From contig JACTMP010000032.1 in NCBI GenBank assembly GCA_014584575.1, forward strand, positions 62,001 through 126,000: DNA of 64,000 nucleotides. Reading direction: 5' to 3'. Source of the stretch: Chloroflexota bacterium (GTDB lineage Bacteria > Chloroflexota > Anaerolineae > Promineifilales > Promineifilaceae). The position numbers and the translations under genes were made by a program. Below the pieces are notes generated by a model that did not search any database, was not told where the DNA came from, and was given only the letters and a program-made list of their open reading frames with translations. Positions 1 to 7,935 of this stretch are shown here, one piece after another. Within the stretch, counting starts at the first letter, position 1, and each line of letters opens with the position of its first letter.

Positions 1-77
1 AAGAACAGGGCGTTTCCCAGCCTGTTCTGAGCCGTGTGTGGGATCAAGGGAGGCCAGATAAACATGCCATTGGTATG

Positions 78-326
78 TCACGAAGCCAGCTCCCACCATT
101 CTGCATCTGCTTTGGCAAATGCGTTCATCGTCTCTTCTAAATCTGCCATAAATAGGGGGTCATTGATCGCTTGTTTCATTTGGGCCAGTTTATCAACGGC
201 CGTTGCTCTTTCTTGTTGTGCTAATATCGGCTCAACCAACGCATATTCTGATAATGGCAAAATCACCCCAATAGGATTGCCTTCCACATCCGTAATAAAC
301 TGACGTTTGGTAATGAGAGTTGTCAT
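78..326 (-). CDS. Phd/YefM-like antitoxin, solitary in window
   Basis: An 82-residue protein. The N-terminal half reads FITDVEGNPIGVILPLSEY, the pattern of short antitoxins that bind their own operator with a small N-terminal fold (a conserved GNPxGVILPxxEY segment at about residues 16-28). The C-terminal half is charged and helical, with KADAEWWEL near the end, as expected for a toxin-neutralising tail. A toxin would normally lie just downstream on the minus strand, but only 77 bases remain before the window edge, so the partner cannot be judged. Family assignment is by motif only; a non-TA DUF protein of similar shape is possible. Confidence 0.55.
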   Translation of the reverse strand: MTTLITKRQFITDVEGNPIGVILPLSEYALVEPILAQQERATAVDKLAQMKQAINDPLFMADLEETMNAFAKADAEWWELAS

Positions 327-454
327 ATGTCACCTTTCCCGGCTAAACAAGCCTGATATTTTCGTGATTGATTATAGATGAGAAGGGGAGAGAATGAAAA
401 CGGCCGTCAAATGACAACATCTAGTAATAAGGCGGCTATCCAGTCCAATCTAAT

Positions 455-1036
455 TTATCCTTTTCCATGTGCTTCAAATACATTTGCCAGGAGGCTCAAC
501 AGTGAAAAAAGCCATACTATTTGCTCAGATTTCAAAGTCAAATTGCCATGTTCCAGGCAAACACATTTATCTCGAATTTCTATAACCGGCTTCGATTTCG
601 AATCAAACAACTTGATGCCTTCGATGAACTTAAACTTGAACTCAACCTGGCTCTCAAAACAGGCGGTTAATAATTGTTTGGGGTACCCCTCTATCTCAAA
701 CAATTGCTCGGTAGTAATATCGCCCCCTTCTGTAAGGCTTGCGGCATAGGGCCGGATTTTCAATCTCAAATAAATATGGGAAGGCAGACTGGTTGTTACT
801 ATATAGTGAATTCGCATTTGGGCGGTTTTCCCCCAGCCTTCAGTTTTTGTTTCAATTCTCAGAATGCGCCCAGCACACAGACCTTCATATACTGTTTTGC
901 CACCCGCCCGTGCATAAATAAGGCCAAGTTTGTGTGCCGCCCTTTTTGTGTTGGTGCGAAAGACTATCCGCTGCCCCCCCAAATAGGCTAAAACACCAAA
1001 TAGTGTCATGAAAAATATAAACGCAAGAATGTCCAT
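455..1036 (-). CDS. Hypothetical single-pass membrane protein
   Basis: A 193-residue product. The open frame runs further upstream, but that part is Pro/Thr/Ser-rich shadow sequence opposite the CYTH gene, so I place the start at the ATG giving MDILAFIFFMTLFGVLAYLG, seven bases after the CYTH stop. Residues 3-20 form one strong hydrophobic helix. The rest looks like a mixed alpha/beta soluble domain with many basic residues and ends in a second hydrophobic stretch (IVWLFSLLSLLANVF). I recognise no family. Tight spacing suggests cotranscription with the CYTH gene. No ACGGCCGT lies inside this gene. Confidence 0.55.
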   Translation of the reverse strand: MDILAFIFFMTLFGVLAYLGGQRIVFRTNTKRAAHKLGLIYARAGGKTVYEGLCAGRILRIETKTEGWGKTAQMRIHYIVTTSLPSHIYLRLKIRPYAASLTEGGDITTEQLFEIEGYPKQLLTACFESQVEFKFKFIEGIKLFDSKSKPVIEIRDKCVCLEHGNLTLKSEQIVWLFSLLSLLANVFEAHGKG

Positions 1037-1043
1037 CAAAATA

Positions 1044-1664
1044 TTAGGGCAGGATATCGGCGATGGTGTAGGGCTGCCCGGCAAAGTTGGCGAAGGTGAG
1101 GTCGTGGAAGGGGAGGTTGTGGTGTGTTTGCAGTTGGGCCATGAGGGCCAGGTAGTTGGTGAGCAGACGGTGTTCCCAATCCAGGCCAAGCTGCACGGCC
1201 GTACCCTTGATCGCCGCTTCTGGTCCCTCCAACTCCACAAAGTTGCCAAAGGGCAGTTCGTCCAGCACCACTTCTACTTCGCCCAACTGGAACGTTTCGC
1301 GGTACTTTTCATACACCTGCACCGGACTGTAACCGAGGCGATGGAAGAGCAGCACGGCCGTCTCCCCATCACTGGCCTGGAATTCAATCTCTTCGCGCAC
1401 TTTGGCTTCGCTGCCCGGTAAAGTGATCGTATCGCTTTTGAAGGTGACGGTCACGGCCGTATCCTGCCGCACCCGGAGCAACTGCCGCTTTTGCAGCAAC
1501 TGTTGGTCGGGCGTATCCAGGCGCAGATTCCGTTCAAAAACACGCGGTTTGGTGAGTTGGGCATGGAGCGCGAGCAGGGTTTGGCGCACGGCCGTGTGCG
1601 CCGCCACCCAAAACTTCACTTCTACCTCTAAATGATTTGTCCCCTGTCCTTTGTCCTTTGTCAT
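1044..1664 (-). CDS. CYTH domain protein (class IV cyclase / triphosphatase-like)
   Basis: About 206 residues covering a full CYTH domain. The signature ExExK appears as EVEVKFW near the N-terminus, followed by the basic strand LRVRQD and the acidic strand pairs EVVLDELPFGNFVELEGP typical of the metal- and triphosphate-binding tunnel. Members hydrolyse triphosphates (such as thiamine triphosphate or inorganic triphosphate) or make cAMP; the sequence alone does not decide. The start is unusual: the first ten residues (MTKDKGQGTN) come from a tandem CCTTTGT-type repeat, while a diverged copy of the gene start at 2451-2598 begins MPDYLEVEVKFW. The original 5' end therefore appears to have been displaced. 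Confidence 0.8.
   Translation of the reverse strand: MTKDKGQGTNHLEVEVKFWVAAHTAVRQTLLALHAQLTKPRVFERNLRLDTPDQQLLQKRQLLRVRQDTAVTVTFKSDTITLPGSEAKVREEIEFQASDGETAVLLFHRLGYSPVQVYEKYRETFQLGEVEVVLDELPFGNFVELEGPEAAIKGTAVQLGLDWEHRLLTNYLALMAQLQTHHNLPFHDLTFANFAGQPYTIADILP
1498..1635. repeat. Direct repeat copy 1: 5' end of CYTH gene
   Basis: About 138 bases that recur at 2451-2590 in the same orientation with roughly 85-90 percent identity by eye. They share the run TTCAAAAACACGCGGTTTGG and the ACGGCCGT-containing stretch. This copy is joined to the intact remainder of the CYTH gene. Together the copies flank an approximately 820-base insert that carries two plus-strand genes. Confidence 0.85.
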
Positions 1665-1723
1665 TCGTCTCAACAACCTCGTAGAATGTTTTCTGACTAT
1701 ACTGTTGGTATAATCTCGTTATT

Positions 1724-2110
1724 ATGTCACTGTTGTCTGCGCAATTACAAGCACAAATAGCAAATGCTGTTCGTCTGGTACAAGCACAGATTCGGTGGCG
1801 TCCGGGAAAAGAGCAGATACATCTGGCTAAACGTATCCGGCTTGGGCATATCGCACCAGGGAGTTCCCTGGCTGAGTACAATGCTATCATAAAGTTCATT
1901 GTTTCCGACAGGGAAGCATTTGTTTACGTATATCAGTTTGGCAACACGTATTACCCAACGGTAGTTGCCACTTATCAAGTACGACTCTGGTTGGCTATGT
2001 TTGGTATGGACGGCGTGATGGAGACGGCATTCCCGCCTGATGATCCTGAAAATTACTTTCAAGACCCAAGATACCATCTGGTAGGAAAACTTGAGGACAT
2101 TTTGAGATGA
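1724..2110 (+). CDS. Unknown protein, first gene of inserted pair
   Basis: A 128-residue protein I do not recognise. It begins with a helical Gln/Ala-rich stretch, then GKEQIHLAKRIRLGHIAPGSSLAEYN, and has a compact aromatic-rich core (FVYVYQFGNTYYPTVVATYQ) with an acidic C-terminus. It overlaps the next gene by four bases (ATGA at 2107-2110), so the two are translationally coupled. The pair sits between two copies of the CYTH 5' end, is AT-richer than its neighbours and contains no ACGGCCGT, all of which point to acquisition. Size, coupling and context would fit a toxin-antitoxin-like or immunity pair, but no diagnostic motif supports that. Confidence 0.55.
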   Translation: MSLLSAQLQAQIANAVRLVQAQIRWRPGKEQIHLAKRIRLGHIAPGSSLAEYNAIIKFIVSDREAFVYVYQFGNTYYPTVVATYQVRLWLAMFGMDGVMETAFPPDDPENYFQDPRYHLVGKLEDILR

Positions 2111-2433
2111 ACCTGTTACTAGAAAATTATCTGGCAGATGTAGAATATCCAGAAGCCAGTGGTATTGAACAGTTGCAAATGTTGGAGCGACGTAGCGAAC
2201 TGGCTGAGATGGAGCACACACTTTCACCACCAGAAAAAAAACAATTAGCTGAAGCAGACCGTAAGCTGGCACTCCAGGCCGACAAAGTGTTGGCTGAATT
2301 AAGTCGTTTTGCCAATCTTGCCGACGAACGCGAGCGTCTCCAGCCCCCGGCAAATGAGTGGTGGTGGTATCTTGACGTGTTAGTACGTGCGCCGGCCGTG
2401 CCTATTCATTCCTACCAGTTAGTTACGCCCTGA
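2107..2433 (+). CDS. Unknown coiled-coil protein, second gene of inserted pair
   Basis: A 108-residue product, strongly helical and charged through residues 15-80 (for example LAEADRKLALQADKVLAEL), consistent with a coiled coil. It is followed by an aromatic tail (NEWWWYLDVLVRAP). It starts inside the stop codon of the preceding gene. I recognise no family. A helical partner protein encoded downstream of a compact globular one is a common arrangement for two-component modules; that reading is inference only. Confidence 0.5.
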   Translation: MNLLLENYLADVEYPEASGIEQLQMLERRSELAEMEHTLSPPEKKQLAEADRKLALQADKVLAELSRFANLADERERLQPPANEWWWYLDVLVRAPAVPIHSYQLVTP

Positions 2434-2450
2434 CAGCAGTGTGCCCGCAA

Positions 2451-2598
2451 CAACTGCTGGTTTGTCCCCATCCAGGCGCAGGTTGCGTTCAAAAACACGC
2501 GGTTTGGTGAGTTGGGCATGGAGAGATAGGAGGGATTGGCGCACGGCCGTGTGCGCCGCCACCCAAAACTTCACCTCCACCTCCAGATAATCAGGCAT
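2451..2598 (-). pseudogene. Truncated CYTH gene start (direct repeat copy 2)
   Basis: On the minus strand this reads MPDYLEVEVKFWVAAHTAVR and continues in step with the intact CYTH protein to about residue 43 (ERNLRLD). Similarity then fades and the frame shifts by one base. A GGGTGAG stretch precedes the ATG, so this looks like the original start region of the CYTH gene. The intact copy is 950 bases away with a different, repeat-derived N-terminus. The simplest reading is an insertion or recombination event that duplicated this end and separated the gene from its native start. Confidence 0.75.
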
Positions 2599-2649
2599 AT
2601 CTCACCCAGGGGATCATCTATCAGGGTCACAGTCGGCAAGCAACGGCCG

Positions 2650-3054
2650 TCACCCTCCCATCTGACTCTCCATCACCTGTACAAATTGGGCAAAATCTGT
2701 CAACGCCGGAACAATGCTGGCATGGAGAATGGTGTAATCAATTTCATCATACAGATGCACGAGCACATTACGCATACCGGCCGCATCCTGTAAACGCTCG
2801 GCCAGTTCCATCGGTATCATGCCCTGCTCACCGGCCTGACGAAACGCAGCCCGGTAAGAATCGGCCACGACACCTTGTTCAGCCAACAAATGGTTGAGGA
2901 TGTCGCTGGCCGCCACAACTAACAGTTCAAATAGCCGTTCTAATTTGTAATGCTCGGCCACAACTTCCGAAAATGACGCCTGGCGAAATAATTCCAGATC
3001 GCGGAGAAGCTGGCGCATATACATCAATTTGCGCAATAAAACCTCAACCGCCAT
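2650..3054 (-). CDS. HepT-like RNase toxin (DUF86)
   Basis: A 134-residue all-helical HEPN protein. The family RX4HXY motif is present as RNVLVHLY near residue 95. HepT toxins are RNases of type VII toxin-antitoxin systems, and the motif Tyr is the target of AMPylation by the partner MntA. The start at MAVEVLLRK overlaps the partner's stop by 11 bases; the longer open frame upstream is only the shadow of that partner. The C-terminus is short and ends in MESQMGG. Confidence 0.85.
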   Translation of the reverse strand: MAVEVLLRKLMYMRQLLRDLELFRQASFSEVVAEHYKLERLFELLVVAASDILNHLLAEQGVVADSYRAAFRQAGEQGMIPMELAERLQDAAGMRNVLVHLYDEIDYTILHASIVPALTDFAQFVQVMESQMGG

Positions 3055-3493
3055 CACGCACCTCCGCCGCAAACTGGCGCAACTGCTCACGTGCCAGACG
3101 ACGAAACGGGGCCGCGTCCGTGTAGGCGTGCCACAAATGCCGGCGGTTGGCCGCCCAAAAGCCTGGTGTACGTTCAAAAAGAACACGGCCGTCACGTACA
3201 ATCTCAAATCCCAACACCGGGTTCAAATCTGGAGAGACCCACACCACGTTCACCTCGGCCCCCAACAAATCTTCCAACTCCCCCATCCACCGCAGCTTTG
3301 CCAACGGCTCTGGCGGCGATGCCCACAATGCCAAATCCACGTCACTATCCGCCCGCGCCTTGCCCGTTGCCTGCGAGCCAAATAAAACGCACAGTTGAAT
3401 GTCCCGGTCGTTACACCACACCGCTATCACCTGCTCCCAATCATGAGCCAGATTCGCCGTCTTCACTTTACCCACCACCTGTATATGTTTCAT
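3044..3493 (-). CDS. MntA-like nucleotidyltransferase antitoxin
   Basis: About 149 residues with the minimal nucleotidyltransferase signature GSX10DXD, seen as GSQATGKARADSDVD near residue 40. A third acidic strand (AEVNVVWV) follows. MntA enzymes add AMP units to HepT and so silence its RNase activity. The gene lies directly upstream of HepT with overlapping ends, the standard order for this module. The start could also be nine codons upstream (MTNVLNCQW); neither has a strong ribosome site. It carries one ACGGCCGT (3185), so it may be an older resident than the other defence loci here. Confidence 0.8.
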   Translation of the reverse strand: MKHIQVVGKVKTANLAHDWEQVIAVWCNDRDIQLCVLFGSQATGKARADSDVDLALWASPPEPLAKLRWMGELEDLLGAEVNVVWVSPDLNPVLGFEIVRDGRVLFERTPGFWAANRRHLWHAYTDAAPFRRLAREQLRQFAAEVRDGG

Positions 3494-3566
3494 CCATTGG
3501 CAGTTTAGCACGTTTGTCAACGTTTATTGGCAAAGGTTACGGCCGTATACACACCACCCCAAAGCC

Positions 3567-3612
3567 CGATTACCGATCACCGATAACCGATTACGGCTCA
3601 CGGATTACCGCT
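3567..3612. repeat. ACCGATT-type heptad tandem repeat
   Basis: Degenerate head-to-tail copies of ACCGATT / CGGATTACC units between the MntA start and the end of the biotin carrier gene. The same family recurs at 4131-4170, 16094-16172 and 38157-38226. Confidence 0.7.
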
Positions 3613-4127
3613 CACCCCTCTTCCCCCGGTTCACTGATCACCACCAACACCTGGTCCTTCTCCACGCCGTCCCCCTTTTGCACATTAACCCGGCTGACAA
3701 CGCCATCGCGGGGCGCACGCAGTTCATTTTCCATCTTCATGGATTCCAGGATGACCACCTTATCCCCCTGGCGCACCGCCTCCCCTTCAAACACCGCTAC
3801 CGCCACAATCACGCCGGGCATAGGCGAGCGCACCTGTGCCTCACCGGTCGCCACCGGGCTGCTGCCCCGCGCCTGCGCCAGCCGGTACGTCCGTTCATCC
3901 TGCACCCGCACCGCATACAGTTCGCCGCGTGTCAGCACATCCCAACTATCATCCCGCTCCTGCACCACCGCTTCCAATGAGCGGTTATTCAGCAGCAGGG
4001 AAAGCACGCCATCCTCGTGCAGTAGTTGAAAATCAATCTCATACGGCACACCATTGACAATCACTTCCTGATCACTGTCAATCTCAATCTCAAACTCTTT
4101 ATCATTCACTCTGGCAAAGTATTTCAT
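3612..4127 (-). CDS. Biotin carboxyl carrier subunit of acyl-CoA carboxylase
   Basis: A 171-residue protein whose last 75 residues are a biotinyl/lipoyl domain with the biotinylation motif ESMKMEN (Lys about residue 134). Flanking glycines and the VRQGDKVVILESMKMENEL hairpin are intact. The N-terminal half (MKYFARVNDKEFEIEID) matches the beta-rich linker found in methylmalonyl/propionyl-CoA carboxylase carriers. It follows the biotin carboxylase and carboxyltransferase genes on the same strand, so the three subunits form one enzyme that carboxylates acetyl-CoA or propionyl-CoA. Confidence in the role is high; the substrate is not settled. Confidence 0.9.
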   Translation of the reverse strand: MKYFARVNDKEFEIEIDSDQEVIVNGVPYEIDFQLLHEDGVLSLLLNNRSLEAVVQERDDSWDVLTRGELYAVRVQDERTYRLAQARGSSPVATGEAQVRSPMPGVIVAVAVFEGEAVRQGDKVVILESMKMENELRAPRDGVVSRVNVQKGDGVEKDQVLVVISEPGEEG

Positions 4128-4130
4128 ACC

Positions 4131-4170
4131 GTTTACCGATTACGGATTACCGATTACGGATCACCGCCTC
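4131..4170. repeat. ACCGATT-type heptad tandem repeat
   Basis: Roughly five head-to-tail units of the form ACCGATTACGGATT in the spacer between the biotin carrier and biotin carboxylase genes. They slightly overlap the end of the latter. Confidence 0.75.
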
Positions 4171-5681
4171 AACCGCTCCCACCGGCTATACCATTTCCAA
4201 TTGCTCACATCCCGCCCACCGGGGGCCATAATCTGGCTGGCCTGCTGGCTGCGGCGATGGGCGATGAGGGCGGCCATCACGGCCGCTTCCATCTCCCGCG
4301 CCGACTCCCGGTCGCTCATGCTAAAGCGTTCTTCCACAAATCGGGTGTCAAACTGCCCCGTCCAGAAGCTGGGCGTTTCTACCATGTGCTGGTGAAAGGG
4401 GATATTGGTTTGCACCCCCATGATGCGGTATTCGGCCAGGGCGCGGCGCATCCGCAAAATCGCTTCAGCGCGGGTTTCGCCGTAACAAATCAGCTTACCG
4501 ATCATGGAGTCGTAGTAGGGCGTGATCTCAAAGCCGGGGTACACGGCCGTGTCCACCCGCACCCCCGGCCCCGTCGGCACCCGGCTCATCGTCACCTTGC
4601 CCGTCGAGGGCAGGTAATTGTTGTACGGGTCTTCGGCGTTAATGCGGCACTCGATGGCCCAGCCGCTCATCTTGATCTCTTCCTGTTTGAAGCGCAGCCG
4701 CCGCCCCCGCGCAATGCGCAGCATTTCCTGAACAATATCCACCCCCGTCACCAGTTCCGTCACCGGGTGCTCCACTTGCAAGCGGGTGTTCATCTCCAGA
4801 AAGTAGAAGTTCTTGTTTTTGTCTACCAGGAACTCAATCGTGCCCGCGCTGACGTAATTCACCGCTTTGGCCGCCGCAACTGCTACCTCGCCCATGCGCC
4901 GCCGCAGCTCTTCGTCTACGGCAAATGAGGGACATTCCTCAATCACTTTTTGGTGGCGGCGCTGCAAGGAACATTCCCGTTCACCCAGGTAGATGACATT
5001 GCCGTGCATGTCGGCCAGGAGTTGGATTTCGATGTGACGGCCGTCCAGAATCATCTTCTCCAGGTACACCGTGTCATCACCAAAGGCCGCTGCCGCTTCC
5101 CGCCGCGCCGCCGCAATCGCATCCGGCAGCATCGCCGGGTCATGCACCGGGCGCATCCCTTTGCCGCCGCCGCCCGCCGACGCCTTCACCAGCACCGGAA
5201 ACCCAATGCCCGCGGCGGCAGCGACCAATTCTTCGTCGTTCAGCCCCGGTTCTGTACCCGGCACCACCGGCACCCCGGCCCGTTTGACTGTTTCCCTCGC
5301 CGACTGTTTGTCCCCCATTACCTGAATCGCGTGAGGCGGCGGTCCCACAAACACAATGCCATTGTCCTTACACGCCTGGGCAAATTCCGCCCGCTCCGCC
5401 AGAAATCCATAACCGGGATGAATGGCGTCCGCACCGGAGCGTTTGGCTACATCCAAAATTTTATCAATGCGCAAATAGCTGTCACGCGCCGGCGGCGGGC
5501 CAATGTTGTACGCCTCGTCCGCGTAACGCACATGCAGCGCCTGCCGGTCGGCGTCCGAAAAGACCGCTACCGTCTTAATGCCCAACTCGCGGCACGCCCG
5601 CACAATACGAATAGCAATCTCGCCCCGGTTGGCGATGAGTAATTTGTCAAATCGTTGAAGGAGTAGTTGATCTGTAGTCAT
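4161..5681 (-). CDS. accC: Biotin carboxylase subunit of acyl-CoA carboxylase
   Basis: A 506-residue ATP-grasp enzyme that carboxylates biotin with bicarbonate and ATP. Visible landmarks in order are [15 protein letters not shown] at the N-terminus, the Gly-rich lid [12 protein letters not shown], the metal/catalytic segment [16 protein letters not shown], and the C-terminal biotin carboxylase domain. About 50 residues extend beyond the usual 450, ending in a basic tail. I start at MTTDQLLLQ because the 22 codons upstream (SRITHHASR and similar) are read-through of the GTGATGC repeat. The carboxyltransferase gene lies upstream and the biotin carrier downstream. Confidence 0.93.
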   Translation of the reverse strand: MTTDQLLLQRFDKLLIANRGEIAIRIVRACRELGIKTVAVFSDADRQALHVRYADEAYNIGPPPARDSYLRIDKILDVAKRSGADAIHPGYGFLAERAEFAQACKDNGIVFVGPPPHAIQVMGDKQSARETVKRAGVPVVPGTEPGLNDEELVAAAAGIGFPVLVKASAGGGGKGMRPVHDPAMLPDAIAAARREAAAAFGDDTVYLEKMILDGRHIEIQLLADMHGNVIYLGERECSLQRRHQKVIEECPSFAVDEELRRRMGEVAVAAAKAVNYVSAGTIEFLVDKNKNFYFLEMNTRLQVEHPVTELVTGVDIVQEMLRIARGRRLRFKQEEIKMSGWAIECRINAEDPYNNYLPSTGKVTMSRVPTGPGVRVDTAVYPGFEITPYYDSMIGKLICYGETRAEAILRMRRALAEYRIMGVQTNIPFHQHMVETPSFWTGQFDTRFVEERFSMSDRESAREMEAAVMAALIAHRRSQQASQIMAPGGRDVSNWKWYSRWERLRR

Positions 5682-5684
5682 GTT

Positions 5685-5748
5685 GCGTGATGCGTGATGC
5701 GTGATGCGTGACCCGGCAACAGTCACGGGCCACGCATCACGCATCACC
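5685..5748. repeat. GTGATGC heptad repeat forming a hairpin
   Basis: Three to four GTGATGC units, then a short centre, then the complementary units GCATCAC, so the whole element can fold into a long imperfect hairpin. It sits between the carboxyltransferase and biotin carboxylase genes. The same family occurs at 33016-33063, 53625-53682 and 54924-54972. Confidence 0.85.
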
Positions 5749-5750
5749 TC

Positions 5751-7295
5751 TTACAAAGGTATATTCCCATGTTTGCGCGGCGGGTTTTCATCTCGTTTAT
5801 TTTGCAGCATGTTCAGGGCGTTGATCAGGCGCGGGCGGGTTTCGTGTGGTTCAATCACATCATCCACATAACCGCGCCGGGCAGCCGCATACGGATTGGC
5901 AAACTCTTCCCGGTAATGCGCCACCAGTTCCGCCTTCTTCGCCACCGGGTCTTCCGCCTCCATCAATTCGCGGCGGAAGATGATGTTCACTGCGCCATCT
6001 GGCCCCATCACGGCAATTTCGGCCGTGGGCCAGGCCAGATTCAGGTCAGCGCGGATATGTTTGCTGTTCATCACGCAGTACGCCCCGCCATACGCCTTGC
6101 GGGTGACGACGGTGATTTTAGGCACGGTCGCCTCACAAAAAGCGTAGAGCAGCTTGGCCCCATGCCGGATGATGCCGCCATGCTCCTGATCAATGCCCGG
6201 CAGGAAACCAGGCACATCTTCAAACACAATAAGCGGAATGTTGAAACAGTCACAAAAACGGACAAACCGCCCCGCTTTCTCGCTGGCGTTGATGTCCAGC
6301 ACTCCGGCCAACACCATTGGCTGGTTGGCTACAATGCCCACTGAAAAACCGCCTAACCGGGCAAACCCCACCACGATGTTTTGGGCGTAATGCTCCTGAA
6401 TTTCGTAAAACTCACCATCATCCATGATCAGGTGGATGGCGTCTTTGATGTCATACGGTTTGTTGGCGTTGTCCGGCACCAGCGAGTCCAGGGCGGCTTC
6501 GGTGCGCAGCGGGTCATCTTTGGTCGGTTTGAAGGGCGGGTCTTCCATGTTGTTGGAAGGTAGGTAACTCATCAATTCGCGGATGAGGAAGAGGGCGTCG
6601 GCTTCGCTTTCGGCGGCCATGTGGGCTACGCCGCTGGTGGCATTGTGGGTCATAGCCCCGCCCAACTGCTCAAAGGTGACATCTTCGCCGGTAACGGCTT
6701 TGACCACATCTGGCCCGGTGATGAACATATAGCTGCTCTCTTTGACCATGTAGATGAAGTCCGTGAGGGCGGGCGAGTAAACGGCGCCGCCCGCGCATGG
6801 CCCCATGATGGCGCTGATCTGGGGGATGACGCCGGAGGCCAGGGTGTTGCGCAGGAAAATGTCGGCATAACCGCCCAGGCTGACGACGCCTTCTTGAATG
6901 CGCGCGCCGCCGGAGTCGTTGATACCGATGACGGGCGCGCCGTTGCGCATGGCCATGTCCATGATTTTGCATACTTTTTCGGCGTGTACCTGGCTGAGGC
7001 TGCCGCCAAAGACGGTGAAGTCCTGGGAGAAGACGTAGATGAGACGGCCGTCTATCGTCCCCCAGCCCGTCACCACACTATCCCCCAGGTACTTTTTGCT
7101 GTCCATGCCAAAATTGCGTTCGCGGTGGACGACAAAGGCGTCAATCTCGTGGAACGAGCCTTTGTCCAGCAGCAATTCAATCCGTTCGCGGGCCGTCAGT
7201 TTGCCGCCCGCTTTGTGTTTGGCAATCCGCTCTTCGCCCCCCCCCTGGTGGCCTTCATGTCTGAGTTTGCGTAGTTGTTCTATTTTGGGGTTCAT
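5751..7295 (-). CDS. Acyl-CoA carboxylase carboxyltransferase subunit
   Basis: A 514-residue, full-length PccB/MmdA-type carboxyltransferase with both crotonase-like halves. Features seen are the N-terminal [15 protein letters not shown] segment, the oxyanion-forming loops [14 protein letters not shown] and [13 protein letters not shown] in the first half, and [17 protein letters not shown] with [17 protein letters not shown] in the second. It transfers the carboxyl group from biotin to an acyl-CoA, most likely propionyl-CoA or acetyl-CoA. It is first in the three-gene minus-strand operon. No ACGGCCGT occurs over most of this gene and the next (5045-7043), which shows that gaps of 2 kb also occur in core genes. 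Confidence 0.93.
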   Translation of the reverse strand: MNPKIEQLRKLRHEGHQGGGEERIAKHKAGGKLTARERIELLLDKGSFHEIDAFVVHRERNFGMDSKKYLGDSVVTGWGTIDGRLIYVFSQDFTVFGGSLSQVHAEKVCKIMDMAMRNGAPVIGINDSGGARIQEGVVSLGGYADIFLRNTLASGVIPQISAIMGPCAGGAVYSPALTDFIYMVKESSYMFITGPDVVKAVTGEDVTFEQLGGAMTHNATSGVAHMAAESEADALFLIRELMSYLPSNNMEDPPFKPTKDDPLRTEAALDSLVPDNANKPYDIKDAIHLIMDDGEFYEIQEHYAQNIVVGFARLGGFSVGIVANQPMVLAGVLDINASEKAGRFVRFCDCFNIPLIVFEDVPGFLPGIDQEHGGIIRHGAKLLYAFCEATVPKITVVTRKAYGGAYCVMNSKHIRADLNLAWPTAEIAVMGPDGAVNIIFRRELMEAEDPVAKKAELVAHYREEFANPYAAARRGYVDDVIEPHETRPRLINALNMLQNKRDENPPRKHGNIPL

Positions 7296-7302
7296 AGTTT
7301 TA

Positions 7303-7377
7303 TGGAGATTGGGAGATTAAGAGATTAGGAGATTTATGCCCTCCAATCTCTTAATCTCCCAATCTCTCAATCTCCTC
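7303..7377. repeat. GAGATTA-type octad repeat forming a hairpin
   Basis: Repeats of GGAGATTA/AGAGATTA followed by the complementary AATCTCCC/TAATCTCT units, able to pair over about 30 bases. It lies in the promoter-side spacer of the carboxyltransferase gene and overlaps the end of the small membrane protein gene. Siblings lie at 21069-21146 and 22272-22334. Confidence 0.85.
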
Positions 7378-7791
7378 TTGAAAATAATGCCGTCGCCCGG
7401 CGCGTCTCAACCCAAGAAAGGACAATAATACCACTATCACGAAAAAAGCAGTGATGACGTAACCGCCGTTGGCGGCAAAGGGCAGTGGGGAAAAGATGAG
7501 GCGCAGGCCAATGGTGTACAGGCCAAACAAGCCGATGAGCAGGGGGATGGTGTAACGGGTATACGGCCGTCGCCCCCGCAACAACCACGCCCCCCCAAAA
7601 AACAACACCGCCCACAACACCGCCCAGGCCACCTGCCACAACGGGTCAGGCCGGATGCCAAAGGGGTCTAACACAGGACGGCTTTGCATCAACACCACCA
7701 CTTTACCCACATTCCACACGCCAAAAAGGATAACACCCCCCAAAACGAGAGTTACGGAGAAAGGGCGTTTTGCCGGGAGGTACACGCTCAT
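7351..7791 (-). CDS. Hypothetical four-helix membrane protein
   Basis: A 146-residue protein with four predicted membrane helices (around residues 13-34, 50-68, 80-96 and 108-127) and a basic C-terminus (RRAGRRHYFQEEIERLGD). The last residues are encoded by the GAGATT repeat, so the true ancestral C-terminus may have been shorter. I recognise no family. It is divergent from the TPR gene and cotranscription with the carboxyltransferase gene downstream is possible. Confidence 0.6.
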   Translation of the reverse strand: MSVYLPAKRPFSVTLVLGGVILFGVWNVGKVVVLMQSRPVLDPFGIRPDPLWQVAWAVLWAVLFFGGAWLLRGRRPYTRYTIPLLIGLFGLYTIGLRLIFSPLPFAANGGYVITAFFVIVVLLSFLGLRRAGRRHYFQEEIERLGD

Positions 7792-7805
7792 TGGGGCAGA
7801 TTATA

Positions 7806-7850
7806 CTCATAAACCTGCCGGCGCTTCAAAAGCGCCGGCAGGTTTATGAG
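7806..7850. repeat. Perfect 21-bp inverted repeat in divergent spacer
   Basis: The arms CTCATAAACCTGCCGGCGCTT and its exact complement are separated by three bases. The element lies between two divergently transcribed genes, so it is not a simple terminator at a gene end. It could be a REP-like mobile palindrome or a hairpin that insulates the two promoters. Confidence 0.85.
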
Positions 7851-7935
7851 ATATGTGCGCTTTTCCCCTCTTTTCCCCTGTGGTATACTCAACTCGTCGT
7901 TGGTTAAACATCAAACAATACCTTTGGAGGCTGCT

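Noticed and set aside
1-65. Minus-strand open frame beginning MFIWPPLIPH that could be a toxin partner of the Phd-like antitoxin
   Set aside because: Only 21 codons are visible, there is no ribosome site, and the first 28 bases form an inverted repeat (AGAACAGG...CCTGTTCT), which looks more like a non-coding hairpin.
5682-5747. N-terminal extension of the biotin carboxylase (and similar extensions before the CE7 esterase and the GT4 at 53688)
   Set aside because: The extra residues (SRITHHASR and similar) are translations of GTGATGC repeats; homology begins at the internal ATG in each case.
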